Notes: a model not told the origin generated them from the letters alone. Numbered from the stretch's first letter, positions 21,476 through 33,524 are shown. The stretch: 64,000 bases of DNA from Erinaceus europaeus (GCF_950295315.1 NC_080170.1:96500477-96564476), one strand, 5' to 3'. Made by a program: numbers and translations.

Positions 21476-21860
21476 TTTTATATTTTATTAGTGATTCATT
21501 ATTGATTTACACAATTGTAAGGGGTATAATTATAATAAGGGTGTAATTCCATACAGTGCCCACCACCAGACTTCTGTGTCCCGTCCCCTCTATGGGAAAC
21601 TTCCCAATTGTTTATCCTTCTGGGACTATGGATCAAAATTCTTTTTAGGGTTGAGAAGCTGGGAGTTCTGACTTCTGATTCTCTGCTGGACATGGGTGTT
21701 GGCAGGTTAATTCATACCACCAACCTCTTTCTATCTTTCCCTAGTGGGATAGGGATCAGAAGTCAGGTTCCAGGAAACATTGGTGAGGTTATCTGCCCAG
21801 GGAAGTCAAGATGGAATCATCATATCATCTGGAACTTGGTGGACGAAACGAAATAAGATA
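21476..21860 (-). mobile_element. Diverged L1 long 3'UTR fragment
   Basis: TTATTGATTTACACAATTGT, CCACCACCAGACTTCTGTGT and GGACATGGGTGTTGGCAGGT align in order with the 5.6-kb copy; strongly diverged, hence older. Confidence 0.75.
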
Positions 21861-22168
21861 GGAAACAGGACAACATGTTTAATAAACAGGAACCATAAAG
21901 TAGAAATAGAGCAGAGGAAAATAGAAACTTTAAGGCAGAAGGAAGCAAAGAAGTTTATTTTAGGAATGTTCCTAGGAGCTTATATCTTAATAATATTTGC
22001 TTAAGCTTGATAGTAAACATGGGGGGTGAACCCCCCAATTTTCTATCAGAAGGAAATATTGCAAGTTGCTATTACCTTTTACATTTCTTTTGACTTACTC
22101 AATAGTTTAATTTAGCTATTTCTTCAGTGATAAGTATCAACTATATTGCTTATGATATCTGATCTTTA
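21861..22168. other. Unassigned DNA with a small GC hairpin
   Basis: Contains GGGGGGTGAACCCCCC (22021-22036), a 6-bp G/C stem with a 4-base loop. No element recognised. Confidence 0.45.
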
Positions 22169-22182
22169 AAAATAATGTTCTT

Positions 22183-22369
22183 GGGGCTAGGGGGTGGTGC
22201 ACCTGGTTAAGATTACACATCATAGAGTGCAAGGATATAGGTTCAAGCCCCTGGTCCCCATCTGTGGGGGTAAAGCTTCACGAGCGGTGGAGCAGAGCTA
22301 CAAGTGTCTCACTCCCTCTCTATGTCCCCCTCCCCTCTCAATTTCTCTCTGTTGCTATCCAATAATAAT
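22183..22369 (+). mobile_element. SINE B, duplicated copy a
   Basis: Intact SINE B between AATAATGTTCTT at 22171-22182 and 22370-22381. The SINE plus flanks (22169-22436) recurs at 23323-23592, so this is a segmental copy and not an independent insertion. Confidence 0.92.
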
Positions 22370-22589
22370 AATAATGTTCTTTGTTATGAATAACATATAT
22401 TTTTATTTCCTGAAAAATAACTAGTGGTAACATTTATATGTCACAAAAATTACAAAAATCATAGTCAAATGTGCTTTATTTTTAAGAAGCTTAAATTCAT
22501 AATTGATAGTAAAGTTTTATTAAATTTCGGTATTTCTATGTAATTTCACTGGATATGTATTTTGGGATCTAACACTATTATCATTTAAG

Positions 22590-22955
22590 AGCAGGATGAT
22601 CCTTAAAAGATGGAAATTGCATTTGACCCAGTGACCCCACTTCTGGTTAACTAGTACCCATAATAGAAAATATTAATTTTAATAACTAAATATGCAGTGT
22701 TCGTTACAGCATTATTTTTTTATTTTATTATTTATGCCAAGAACTGAAAATAATCTGTATCTATCAATAGATGATTTGATAAAGAAGATGTGGTATATAT
22801 ACACAGTTAAGTATACAACTACAGAGTGATAGAAAATACTGTATTTGCAGCAGCATGGTTGGACCTAGTACCCTATAGATGGGTTCTCATTTATTGAAGT
22901 AAATCAGATTGGAGAAGGTAAATAGCCTATCATTTACATAATATATAGTTATTAA
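22590..22955 (+). mobile_element. Old L1 ORF2 distal region, sense
   Basis: GCATTTGACCCAGTGACCCC, GATTTGATAAAGAAGATGTGG, then TTTGCAGCAGCATGGTTGGA follow the order of the L1 3' region. Confidence 0.8.
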
Positions 22956-23361
22956 TATATAATATATAGTTATAATATATTAATATATAGTTATAATATA
23001 TATAAAATAATGTTCTTGGGGCTAGGGCATGGTGCACCTGGTTATTATTTATGCCAAGAACTGAAAATAATCTGTATCTATCAATAGATGATTTGATAAA
23101 GAAGATGTGGTATATATACACAGTTAAGTATACAACTGCAGAGTGATAGAAAATACTGTATTTGCAGCAACATGGTTGGACCTAGTACCCTATAGATGGG
23201 TTCTCATTTATTGAAGTAAATCAGATTGGAGAAGGTAAATAGCCTATCATTTACATAATATATAGTTATTAATATATAATATATAGTTATAATATCTATT
23301 AATATATAGTTATAATATATATAAAATAATGTTCTTGGGGCTAGGGCGTGGTGCACCTGGT
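22727..23361 (+). repeat. Tandem duplication, two ~318-bp units
   Basis: Unit 1 is 22727-23043 and unit 2 is 23044-23361, about 98-99% alike (I count three substitutions and a 2-bp indel). Each contains L1 sequence, an AT-rich segment and the first ~30 bp of SINE B. The junction lies in CACCTGGTTA/TTATTTATGCC with TTA microhomology. Confidence 0.9.
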
Positions 23362-23521
23362 TAAGATTACACATCATAGAGTGCAAGGATGCAGATTCAA
23401 GCCCCTGGTCCCCATCTGCGGGGGAAAGCTTCACGAGCAGTGGAGCAGAGCTGCAAGTGTCTCTCTCCCTCTCTGTGTCCCCCTCCCCTCTCAATTTCTC
23501 TCTGTTGCTATCCAATAATAA
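23337..23521 (+). mobile_element. SINE B, duplicated copy c
   Basis: Second complete copy of the 22183-22369 SINE with the same target duplication; the L1 tail continues after its flank, so this is probably the original site. Confidence 0.9.
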
Positions 23522-23592
23522 TAATAATAATGTTCTTTGTTATGAAGAACATGTATTTTTATTTCCTTAAACATAACTAGTGGTAACATTTA

Positions 23593-23830
23593 ACTAAATT
23601 ACAGATTAACTAAACAGATGAACTAAATAAAAATAAAATTCTAGACTATAAAATTAGTTGGTGGTTACAAGGGAAGGGGCTCGCCCACTGTATGGTAAAG
23701 AGTAGAATTAAATACCTAGATGTGAACTTAATGTAGTATATACAGATGTTGATTTTTTAGTATGCATACCTGAAACATAATATTACAATCTAATGTTATT
23801 TCAATATGAATAAATTCATGAATGATGAGT
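23593..23830 (+). mobile_element. Old L1M 3'UTR end
   Basis: TTAGTTGGTGGTTACAAGGG then ACCTGAAACATAATATTACA match the terminal 3'UTR of old mammalian L1s in order. Confidence 0.7.
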
Positions 23831-24123
23831 GAGGTGAAGTTTAAGAAAGGATTTTATTTCTTTCAAATACACAGATGAGTCACACTAATTCAATTAAAAC
23901 TGTTGGCTGCTATCTACTGAACAAGAATGTCTTAGAAGCTGGAACTGAGCTAATTCACACAAAATGACAGCAGTGAACTCACTATTCTAATGTCAGTTAG
24001 GGATGAACATATAAGGCAAAGGATTGAAATTGCAGAATTTTAATGAAATTAATTTCATTTAAGAAAAAAAATAGTTGTTTGAATTATGTTAGACCTTGAT
24101 TAGCTCTTATGAAAGTATTCTTC

Positions 24124-24350
24124 AGGGGACTGGGTGGTGGCGAACCTGGTTGAGCACACATGTTACAATGCTCAAGGACCCAGGTTTGAGCCCTCAGTCC
24201 CCACCTGCAGTGGGGAAGCTTTGCAAGTGGTGAAGCAGGGCTGCAGGTGTCTTTGTGTTTCTTTCCCTCTCTGTCTCCCCTTCCTCTCGACTTCTGGCTG
24301 TCTCTATCTAATAAACAAATAAAGATAATAAAAAAATAATTAAAAAAATA
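24124..24350 (+). mobile_element. SINE B with target duplication
   Basis: Complete SINE B; AAAGTATTCTTC repeats at 24112-24123 and 24351-24362. Confidence 0.95.
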
Positions 24351-24362
24351 AAAGTATTCTTC

Positions 24363-25092
24363 TCCCATCCCTACTGGAAATCTCATTTTTCTCACCAATG
24401 TCTTCATAAGTACAAAACTGAATAGAGAAAGTGCTAGAACATATTAGAATCTCTGACTACAGGTAGTTAGGTTAATCTCATCAAGTGTCATGGTTTTATT
24501 CTTGATTTATTAGAAAAATAATACAAATGAATAAAAAATTGGAAACAGTTCAGCTAACAGGATAATTAACTGATTGTCCCCAAATAACAATATTGAAATG
24601 AATAGAATCTTCCTAAACGCCCCCCCAAAAAAGATTCTTTTTTATTCTTATTAAAGTGTGTGAAAAGAGGGCCAGATGAAACTGTAAAGGAATTTAGAAG
24701 TTTAGTTCACAGGAAAAAGGACATGTAAGTGAAACATGAACCTCTAGTTACGAAACTTCTTTGTTCTTTTCACCTCCGCTAATGTCATCCCAATTCCTTT
24801 CATTGATCTCCTCTCTAAAAAACATATTTCTCATACAAAAAAGCTGGCAAGTACATTTTCAAATTGGGCTGTTCCAGGGTAAGAAATTGCGATTCCAGTA
24901 ACATAAGAAATAAAGTTTATTTCCATGTGATGACTCCCAAGCTACTTCATGTAGTAGCCCAAAGATTCACTCTACTTGAACCTTTTTTTTTACGTAACAT
25001 TAGAACATATGTATTCTGTTTGAATATTTTGTGTGCATCATCTTCTAGACAATGAGTTGGAGAAGGAAATATTTGAGGAAACACACTGATTT
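24363..25092. other. Unassigned DNA
   Basis: No repeat or gene signal recognised beyond a short C/A run at 24619-24632. Confidence 0.5.
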
Positions 25093-25109
25093 AGAAATCT
25101 TATAGCAGG

Positions 25110-25315
25110 GTGGTCCAGGAGGTACAGTGGATAAAGTGCTGGACTCTCAAGCATGAGGTCCTGAGTTCAGTCCCTGGCAGCACATGTACCAGAGTGATGT
25201 CTGGCTTTTTCTCTCCTCATATCTTTCTCATTAATAAATAAAATATTAAAAAAATAGAAAAATAGAAATAAGTATTAAAATTAAAAATAGAAATAAATAT
25301 TAAAAAATAGAAAAA
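25110..25315 (+). mobile_element. SINE C with expanded A-rich tail
   Basis: Head GGATAAAGTGCTGGACTCTC, B box GAGTTCAGTCCC, AATAAATAAA tail grown into an (AAATAGAAATA) run. Direct repeats near AGAAATC(T/C)TATAGCAGG at 25093-25109 and 25316-25332. Confidence 0.92.
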
Positions 25316-25409
25316 AGAAATCCTATAGCAGGTAATTTCACAAATAAATCATCATATCATAGCTTACTTGTCCTCAAAATGTTAACTTCAAAGTTAGAAA
25401 ATATGGAAC

Positions 25410-25560
25410 TATGGGCGAGCAAATAACTCACTTGGGTAGCGCTTCTATGCCATATACATGACCCAGGTTTGAGCTCAGCCACTACTGCATTGTGACCTAT
25501 CTTTCAATTTGTCTTTCTGACTTTTTGTCTCTGTCTCTCACTATCTCATAAAAGAAAGGG
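25410..25560 (+). mobile_element. SINE E-type relic
   Basis: tRNA-like head (AAATAACTCACTTGGGTAGC), B box GGTTTGAGCTC, then CT-rich tail. Boundaries approximate. Confidence 0.6.
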
Positions 25561-25663
25561 CGTCCCAGAGCAGTGAAAGGTCTCTGACTACAAGTATTTA
25601 GGTTTATCTCATCAAGTGTCATAGTTTTGTTCTTGATTTGATGATGATAGTGATGACAAAGAG

Positions 25664-25740
25664 AAAGGAAGAAGGAAGGAAGGAAGGAAGGAAGGAAGGA
25701 AGGAAGGAAGGAAGGAAGGAAGGAAGGAAGGAAGGAAGAA
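25664..25740. repeat. (GGAA)n microsatellite
   Basis: About 75 bp of near-perfect GGAA. The Pro-Ser-Phe-Leu minus-strand frames are products of it. Confidence 0.98.
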
Positions 25741-26995
25741 AGTGAAAGAAATAAAATATGGAAACACACATAAATATTTGCTGAAGGTTAATGTTTCTGT
25801 CATAGGGAGCCAGTTTCAAGGATAACCCAACAAAGAATATCAATGTTTGTAACAAGAGACATGTAATCAAGAAATTTCTAAAGTCTATTTTTATAATAGA
25901 AGGAAAAATTATCAAGAAAAAAATACTTCCTTCTCATTAATGCTAATATAAAACTTTTAATTCAGAAAATGGTCGTTAAATTTTTGCTTTTAAAGAAAAA
26001 TTGCTGAGCAAGATATAATCTGTCCCTTTTCATAAGTCATTTCAAATATCTAGGTACTTCTTTTTTTCTGTCATTTCACTCTATTTTATCCATTTCTTAG
26101 AACTTTCATTTAATTTATTACATGCACATGAAATAGTCTCAACATTCCTGTCCTCCAAATTGTATTCTTCACTTTGAATTGAAGTTCAGAGCCCATTTCA
26201 GGAAAACTTCTCAAGGGAAATTTCCTTCAATTAACTGTGGCTCATCCTTTGATCTTTGCAATCCCTTCCTTATCACTTTTTGTCAGAATATTTTTGTATG
26301 TATTCATATTCACTAAATACCAGCCTATCTCATCTCTTTTGGAATATTATAAAACTCTCAGGGCATAAGTCAGTTCTAATCTCAACTATATAATGTAGGT
26401 TATTATTACAGTGCGAAGCATGTGTGCACATTCAGCAAATGTCATTGACCTATTTACAAGGACTATGCATAGGTTTTGGAATCCCCTGCTTGACTGCATT
26501 AAATTATTTGAATTATTTTCCCCTGCTAATAAAAAGTATATTTCAATGGGTATGAAATCATTTAGCAGAGTCTTTTTTATAGTTGTCTTTAGTTGTCTTG
26601 CAGTTTTGTAATAATGAAGGACAAGTTGAAAGAAAAATTATGCTAAATGTAGGACACTAGTATTGGATTCAAAATATATTAAAATAATTCTAAAGAACAA
26701 AAGTAAAATTAGACAACAAATAATGAAAATCACATCATCTTCGGGAAACAGCACATGCAGAAGGGAGTTGAGATAGTGAAATAGTGTTGCCAAGAGAAAG
26801 TCTCTGTTAATCAACTGTGGTTCCTTGTTTCAAAGTCTGTGGTTTTCAAAGTGGTATCCAACATTAACCTATTAATATTTTGACAACTGTCTATCAATTT
26901 TATGAAGAAATCCTTTACCTCACCTATTTGGTGTTATTGAAGATTATTTCTTGATTTGTATACTTTTGTTTCATTACTCCAAAATAATCTAAAAA
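25741..26995. other. Unassigned AT-rich DNA
   Basis: No confident element. Around 26410-26450 there is a weak resemblance to an L2/MIR end. No exon-like signal. Confidence 0.45.
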
Positions 26996-26999
26996 ATAA

Positions 27000-27190
27000 C
27001 CTGGGGGGCTAAAAAGAAGGTGGTTCATGGTAGAATTTATGCACTGCATCCATGAAACCCAGAATTTGATCTTGGCCATTACATAGCTATGGATTAGTGC
27101 TCTGGCTTCTCTCTGTCTTTACATCTCTCTGTCTCTGTCACTCATTTTCTCTTACACACACACACACACACAGACACACAAAGTAAGAAC
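27000..27190 (+). mobile_element. SINE E-type with (CA)n tail
   Basis: Diverged tRNA-like head and CT-rich body ending in a (CA)n at 27155-27180. Confidence 0.55.
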
Positions 27191-27269
27191 AAAGTAAAAA
27201 GGAAGTAATCTAAACAGATTTCCAAATAATTGTTAAAGAAAATAATAGAGCAGCTATTTTGAAAATCAA

Positions 27270-27490
27270 TAGTTTTTTTCCCAATGATTTATTTTTTGTG
27301 ATTAATAGTGAGTTACAATATTTAAGATTATACAGTACAGCCACCTCTGAAGTTCCAGCTCCCCATCCTTCCACCTGCCAAAGTTTTCCCAAGTCTCACA
27401 GTTTGCTTCCTTCTGTTTATTTGTGTTTTGTTTTGTTGTAAGTTCATGTATATCAATTTGGATCAGTAGTTCTTCATTTATTTTGGCTGT
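27270..27490 (-). mobile_element. L1 3'UTR fragment, antisense
   Basis: GTGATTAATAGTGAGTTACA, CCAGCTCCCCATCC and TTGTTGTAAGTTCATGTATA resemble the L1 3'UTR pieces at 37.4 and 44.5 kb. Confidence 0.5.
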
Positions 27491-27595
27491 ATTTTAGAAT
27501 CATTGTGTGGTGATTACAAATATAATACTTCCCACTTCCACTCCACCCAAACCCCAAGGCTTTTCTTGAAACTGGCTCAATGTAGAATAAACATT

Positions 27596-27863
27596 GGGGG
27601 ACCTGGCAGTGGCACATCAGTGAAAAGCACATAGTAAGAAACACAAGAACCCATGAAAGGATCCTGGTTAAAGCCATTGGCTCCCCACCGGCAGGGAGAT
27701 CACCTCACAGGCAGTGAAGCAGGCCTGCAGGTATCTTTCTCTTCCTATTTCCCCCTTCTCCTTCAATTTCTCTCTGTCCTATTCAATAAAGAATGTCCAC
27801 TAGGAGCAGTGGATCCATAGTGCTGGCACCATGCCCCAGTGATAACCCTGGGTGCCATAAACA
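27596..27863 (+). mobile_element. SINE with A2-type 3' module
   Basis: Old head, pyrimidine body and CTAGGAGCAGTGGATCCATA; AATAAACATT repeats at 27586-27595 and 27864-27873. Confidence 0.85.
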
Positions 27864-28000
27864 AATAAACATTAATATTGCCCATACATTCAATAAGATT
27901 TTTCAGATATGATGTTAGACATCAAATTAATGTTCTGAAGATCTACCAAAAGATCTGGTTTACTTTTTCTTGTGATAAATTGAAACAGAGAGTCCTACTG

Positions 28001-28228
28001 GGGCCAGGTGGCGGAGCATCTGGTTAAGCACTCATGTTACAGTGTGAAAGGACCCAGATTCAAGCTTGTGGTCCCCACTCACAGGGGAAAATTTTTCAAG
28101 AGATGAAGCAGGGCTGCAGGTGTCTCTCTGTCTTTCTTCCTCTCTGTCTTCCCCTTCCTCTTGCCTTCTGGCTATTTCTACCCAATAAATAAAGATAATT
28201 TAAAAAAAAGAAAGTTAACAAAAAGAAA
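28001..28228 (+). mobile_element. SINE B
   Basis: CATCTGGTTAAGCACTCATG head and CAATAAATAAAG tail, flanked by imperfect AGAGTCCT(A/G)CT repeats near 27990 and 28236. Confidence 0.9.
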
Positions 28229-28571
28229 AAGAAAGAGTCCTGCTAATCATTCCCATCTATTTCACTTTGAATTCTTATCTTTCTAGAGTGAAAATAATAA
28301 ATGGAACTGAAATGTTTACTGATAAATTAAGACAACTTGTATTCCACGACTTTTTAAAACATATTTATTTACATGATTAGTGGCTGTATATTGTGAAAGG
28401 TAATCTTGAAACAATGACAAAAATGGCAAGCACAGCACTTTTAAACGTTGCTAAAATTTAGAGCAAAATGTGCATGCAGAATATATAGCTTTAATATTTA
28501 CCATGTAGCAAAGCAAATAAACTATCTAATGTTGTTTCATAAACTGTTAATTAATAAAGACATTACTTAAT
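28229..28571. other. Unassigned AT-rich DNA
   Basis: Nothing recognised. Confidence 0.45.
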
Positions 28572-28785
28572 TCTGAGACTGATGAGATAAGTTACCTGAT
28601 AGCATGCGTGCCTCACGATAAATGCAACCATGTTCAAGGCTCTGGCATGCCACAGGGAAGTGACACAACACTGGGGGTGGGGTGGGTGCTTCAGTGTTGC
28701 GGTGTCTTTTCCTCACTCTGTGTGCCTGTCTGTCCATCTCTCTATCTGAAAAATTTCACCAGCAGCAGTGAATTTGAGCACACAT
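28572..28785 (+). mobile_element. SINE E-type relic
   Basis: tRNA-like TTACCTGATAGCATGCGTGC head followed by a G-rich then CT-rich body. Confidence 0.55.
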
Positions 28786-29794
28786 AAATCCTTAGTGAAA
28801 GTGTTTTACTTGATTCTAATTTTCTCATCTTTCTGTCAGAAAGCAGACAAAAAAATGTAGAACATGAAAAGCATTCTCTATTTCTCTGTGGTTTTTACAT
28901 TGTATATTATCACTGTGGATAACTTTCAAGATCTTTCAAGTTTGATAAGTAACGGAAATTATTTTCTTAATATTAAATGGTAAATCATAGACAATTAATA
29001 TTAAGTTCCACAGCTCTGTTGGAATAAGAACTGCAATTTTACATGGAAAGGTCAGCAACTGAGAATCAAGTGAAGAATAATATAACCTTTTGGAAAAAGC
29101 TTCACATAAAATTGCCATTGAGGTAGGTAAAAAACATAATGGAACCATCTATTTAAACTCTGAGCTCATTATCAGATTGTATTTGTCAGGATTTCATTGA
29201 CCTCATGAGTGAACCTTACCTAAGAGGAAGGGCAGTAGGAGAGGCTAGACAAGAATCATCAGTCAGAAAGACATCATTGTAAGTAAAACTATGAAAATAT
29301 CAAATCAGGTTGGCAGAATTGAAATTAGGAAACAACAGTCAGAATGAGAAATTCAAAGCTCTGGAATAAGAGAACATGTTGTGGCCAGAAACAAGAAAAA
29401 AAAAAAAAAAAGATCCATGACAAGAATGTGCAGTAAGGAGACATGAATGAGTAAAGGGGATTTGGGGGGGGTGTTGTTTGTTTATTTTAGTTTTGATTTT
29501 TTGTGGGTTTTTTTTTGGGGGGGGGTCCTTTGTAGGAAGTTTGTGTGCATCTTGGCAAGATGGAAAAATAGGTAGGTTTAGACAATACATATAGCAAAAT
29601 TATCCCTGTATTAATTCATTTTTTATGAATTCAATTTTCACTCAGCAAATGCTTATTCAATGTCTGCGGATCAGAGTAATGCTTTCTTCTCTTCCTCTCT
29701 CTCTCTCCCTCCCTCCCTCCCTCTCCCTCTCTCTTCATTTTATCCCTTCTCTGTCTCTTGACAATTAAAAAAAAAGTTTTACAAAAATGGGAGG
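28786..29794. other. Unassigned DNA with low-complexity tracts
   Basis: Poly-A at 29397-29411, G/T-rich run at 29464-29527 and a CT-rich tract at 29690-29735. No gene or element recognised. Confidence 0.5.
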
Positions 29795-29995
29795 GGGGTG
29801 ACTGCAGAAAGAGCATAGTGGTTATGCAAAAGACATTTAAGCCTGAGGCTCTGAGGTTCCAGGCTCAATCCCCAGCACCATCATAAACTGGAACTGTGCA
29901 ATGTTCTGCTTGGTCTCTCTCTACTACGGCTCCCCCACTCCCTCCTTTTCTTTCTCCATTCCTATATCTGTCTCATTAAATAAATAAGAAAATAT
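29795..29995 (+). mobile_element. SINE D
   Basis: AGCATAGTGGTTATGCAAAA head, B box GGCTCAATCCCC, AAATAAATAAG tail. Confidence 0.85.
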
Positions 29996-30134
29996 TTTAA
30001 AGAAAATAAAGCAACTGACCTTGAGAAAAACATTTCAAATATAATAGCAGGCAAATAGGCAAGGGACAAAGACCACACATGTACACTTATTTGCATCTCC
30101 CTGATTTAAAATGTTTTAGCAGTGATCATGTTTT

Positions 30135-30590
30135 TATTTTGATTTATTTGTGTATTATTTTTCCACCAGGGTTGTTGCTAGGTCTCACTGCATAATTCCA
30201 TCATTCCCAGTGACATTCACACCCCACACCTTTTTTTTCCCTCTAGATGGAGGGTAGGGGTGGTTGGTGGTGGGGCAGCCAAGAGATGGCACAATGGCTA
30301 GATCTTTGAACTTAAAAGCAATTCCAAGTTTCTATCTCTGGCATTGGATTTGCCAGAATGATATTGTTTTTTTCTCTCTCTCCTTCACCTTGTCTCCCCT
30401 CTTCTCTCATAAATAAATATTTTAAAATAAAGGAGGTGGGGGGGCAGTAAAGGAGAGACACTGCCATGCTGCTTCACAGCTCATGAAACTCACTGCTGCA
30501 AGGAGGTAGAATGTGTTGGCCTGGGGCTCAAACCTAGGTCTTCACACATGGTAACTTGTGGGTGGGTGCCGCTGGATGAGCCACATGCTG
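30135..30590 (-). mobile_element. SINE B-like, interrupted by SINE C
   Basis: The tail half (CCACCAGGGTTGTTGCTAGG) at 30135-30267 and the head half (GGGGCTCAAACCTAGGTC) at 30433-30590 form one minus-strand SINE split by the insertion at 30268-30432. Confidence 0.75.
30268..30432 (+). mobile_element. SINE C, nested
   Basis: CAAGAGATGGCACAATGGCT head and CATAAATAAATATT tail, inserted in an older SINE. Confidence 0.75.
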
Positions 30591-30730
30591 GTCCTTATCA
30601 TGCTTTTAGAACCAAATTTCCCACTCATTTCAATTTAGTAAGGTTACTGAGGGCCCAAGGCAAAAGAACAGAGCATCCCACTTTTACTGATCATTCTCAC
30701 ATATCCTATTCTCTTTTCCTTAATCTTTTG

Positions 30731-31055
30731 TTTTATGCCTCCGGGCTCATTGCTGGGACTCAGTGCCTGCACTACAAATTCACTGCTCCTGGAGGTCATT
30801 TTTTCCACCCTTGTCACCCTTGTTGTTTTTAATGTTATTGTCGCCATTGCTGTTGTTGTTAGATAGGACAGAGAGAAATGAAGAGAGGAGGGGAAGACAG
30901 AGAGGGGGAGAGAAAGACACCTGCAAGCCTGCTTCACCGCCTGTGAAGCAACCTTCCTGCAGGTAGGGATCCAGGGGCTCAAACCGGGATCTTTATGCCA
31001 GTCCTTGTGCTTTGTGCCATGTGCGCTTAACCAGCCTCACTACTGCTGGGCTCCC
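30731..31055 (-). mobile_element. SINE A2 with target duplication
   Basis: Full A2 copy including the 3' module; TTCCTTAATCTTTTG repeats at 30716-30730 and 31056-31070. Confidence 0.95.
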
Positions 31056-31325
31056 TTCCTTAATCTTTTGAACCTTGTTAATTTCTCATGGAGGCACTTC
31101 ATCTTCAACAGTGTGGTATCCTAAATGGATCTCCAAGGCTAAACTTCCACTCAGCCTCTCTAGGAAATGTAGGATGGCCTGGGCATCTGACAGGAATTCT
31201 GTAACTTGCGTTGAATATTTATCCTGCCCCCTCTACCACTCTGGGCCTCCAGTAAGATAAAAGGGAAATTATACATTGTGAAAAAGATCTGTGCATGTGA
31301 CTAGTTTTAGAAATATTTTAAGATC

Positions 31326-32242
31326 TTGGAATAGTGGAGAGGAAGTGTTAGGGGGATACTCACTGCAAACTCTAGTGTACTTCTGCTTTCAGGTATATAT
31401 TTTGCAGTAGTTTATGGATACGTGTGAACATATGCTCTCTCTCACAGAAACTGGTGTATATCTAGGTTTTGGGACTTTGTTAGAAATTGAACCACCTGTG
31501 ATGGAATTAGAGTATACTATGAAAGGAAAGGTCTCACGTGAGTAATGAAGCTGAAGGGTTGTCATTCCACAGGTGAACTCTCTGGACACAGTCTGAAGTG
31601 AAGCATGTTGAGGTGGCAATCATTGTGTTGGTTAGGTTGTGATCGGCAGATGCAATATTATTTGATATGGATTGGGAGAGGCATACGGGAAAGTGGGCCC
31701 TACCTTAAGGTTCCAGGACTTGGGGAAGTAGAGGCTCTATAGTGGAGATGTGAGGTTCCTGCTGTCTTAGGGTTCAAAAAGACAATCGATAGTTAATGTT
31801 ATCATCACATTATTGGGTCCATGATTGCTCAACAATTTGTTTGGCTTTGTATGTTAACTCTCTTTTCAATCACCAGGTTCCAGATGTCATCAGGATGCTG
31901 GCCAGGCTTCCCTGGACTGAAGACCCCACCAATGTGTCCTGGAGCTCCGCTTCCCCAGAGACACACCTTACTAGGGAAAGAGAGAGGCAGACTGGGAGTA
32001 TGGACCGACCAGTCAATGCCCATGTTCAGCGGGGAAGCAATTACAGAAGCCAGACCTTCTACCTTCTGCAACCCACAATGACCCTGGGTCCATGCTCCCA
32101 GAGGGATAGAGAATGGGAAAGCTATCAGGGGAAGGGGTGGGATATGGAGAATGGGTGGTGGGAATTGTGTGGAATTGTACCCCTCCTACCCTATGGTTTT
32201 GTTAATTAATACTTTCTTAAATAAAAAATAAAAATTAAAAAA
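31326..32242 (+). mobile_element. L1 long 3'UTR with 5' inversion
   Basis: 31817-32242 is the sense 3'UTR end with AATAAA and A-tail. 31326-31816 is the adjoining upstream part in reverse orientation. A 17-bp repeat AGAAATATTTTAAGATC (31309-31325 and 32243-32259) bounds the pair, so it is one insertion with an L1-style 5' inversion. It carries the same open frames as 4407-4844 in its sense half. Confidence 0.93.
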
Positions 32243-32259
32243 AGAAATATTTTAAGATC

Positions 32260-33188
32260 AAGATTTGTTAGAGATAGTACTTTGGCTCCTTCAACAAGCA
32301 TCAATCTTCTCTAATTAGCTAAAGTAAATGATGCCTCTAGTCTTGATGCCTCAGTTGTGTTTCATTTATGGCATTTACAGAGAAACATCAATTTTTATTA
32401 CTTCACTAGCTGAGAATGGGCCCTTCATTCCTGTTGAATTATCAAAGACCGAGACAGAGCCAGCACCAGAAATTAGATGACTAGCCATATATTATGCTGA
32501 TCTCTGCACTCTTCATTTTCAGGCCTTCATCTTTCCCTCTGCATGTTCTAATAGGCGCTTTGGAAAAAAAAACATTTCACTTTAACTCTCCAACCTAAAA
32601 CTAAGTCAAATAGTAAGGCAGAGTCAAGGATGGAATCACATTCATATAATTATAATTAATGTCAAGTTTAGCTCCTCCATGAATTTTAAAGTTTTTTTTT
32701 TTTGGAAGGGGGAAGGTTCTATGGACCATATGAGTTTATATCTGTTAGAACATTTAATAGAGCACTCACTGAGAAAATGCTGTTAAAAGGAGTTTGCCAG
32801 GGTCGGATGCTATTTATGTGAAGTGTTCTAGTGTGAAGCTCTTCTGTCTCTGTTTGGGGCTCTGTCATGTTGATTTGGGACTGGGTATATCCTTGTCTAA
32901 GAGATCACAGATGTGTAGAAGCCATAAATGCCTGCCAGCGTAGACTACACTTACTCTGAGGAGAAACCTAAAATAAAATGGAGAAAGGAGATAGTCAACA
33001 GAGCTGGGTTAGGGTGTTTAAAAAGAATCAATTGACAGAGCTTAAAGCAATTTTTTAACTTGGATACAATTTTTAATAACATCATTATTGTATATGTATT
33101 TTTTGAATTATTGCTAAATAGTACCTAAGTAAAATCTGGAGAAAAAGGAAAGCGTTAAAGTAATCCCAAATAAGATCAGTGTGTTGTA
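32260..33188. other. Unassigned DNA
   Basis: T-run at 32692-32703; otherwise no element or exon recognised. Confidence 0.5.
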
Positions 33189-33203
33189 ATATTCACATTT
33201 TAT

Positions 33204-33524
33204 TTTATTGATTGATTGATTTTATTTCCACTTTTACTATTGCTAGGGCTCCGTTCTGGCTCTACAAATCCACCACTCCTGGTGTTTTCTTTTTCTTTCT
33301 TTTTTATTATTATTAATAGGTAGAACAGAGAATAATTGAGAAGAAGATAGCAAGATAGAGAGAAGCATGGGAAAAAAAGAAACCTGCAGACCTGCTTCCC
33401 CACTTGTGAAGTGCCCCCACCCTACTCCACCCCCGCAGGTGGAGAGTGAGGGCTCTCAAACCCAGGTCTTTTTGCTTGGTAGTATGTGTGCTTAACTGGT
33501 TGTACCACTACCCATTTCCCTCTT
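33204..33524 (-). mobile_element. SINE B with 3' module
   Basis: B-type head (CTTAACTGGTTGTACCACTA on plus) combined with the module also seen on A2 (CTACAAATCCACCACTCCTG). TATTCACATTTTA flanks near 33190 and 33525. Confidence 0.85.

Noticed and set aside
22021..22036. Bacterial-type terminator hairpin GGGGGGTGAACCCCCC
   Set aside because: Mammalian context, no T-run and no gene upstream; reported only as a small palindrome.
25497..25915. Pro-Ser-Phe-Leu repeat proteins on the minus strand
   Set aside because: All three frames come from the (GGAA)n array.
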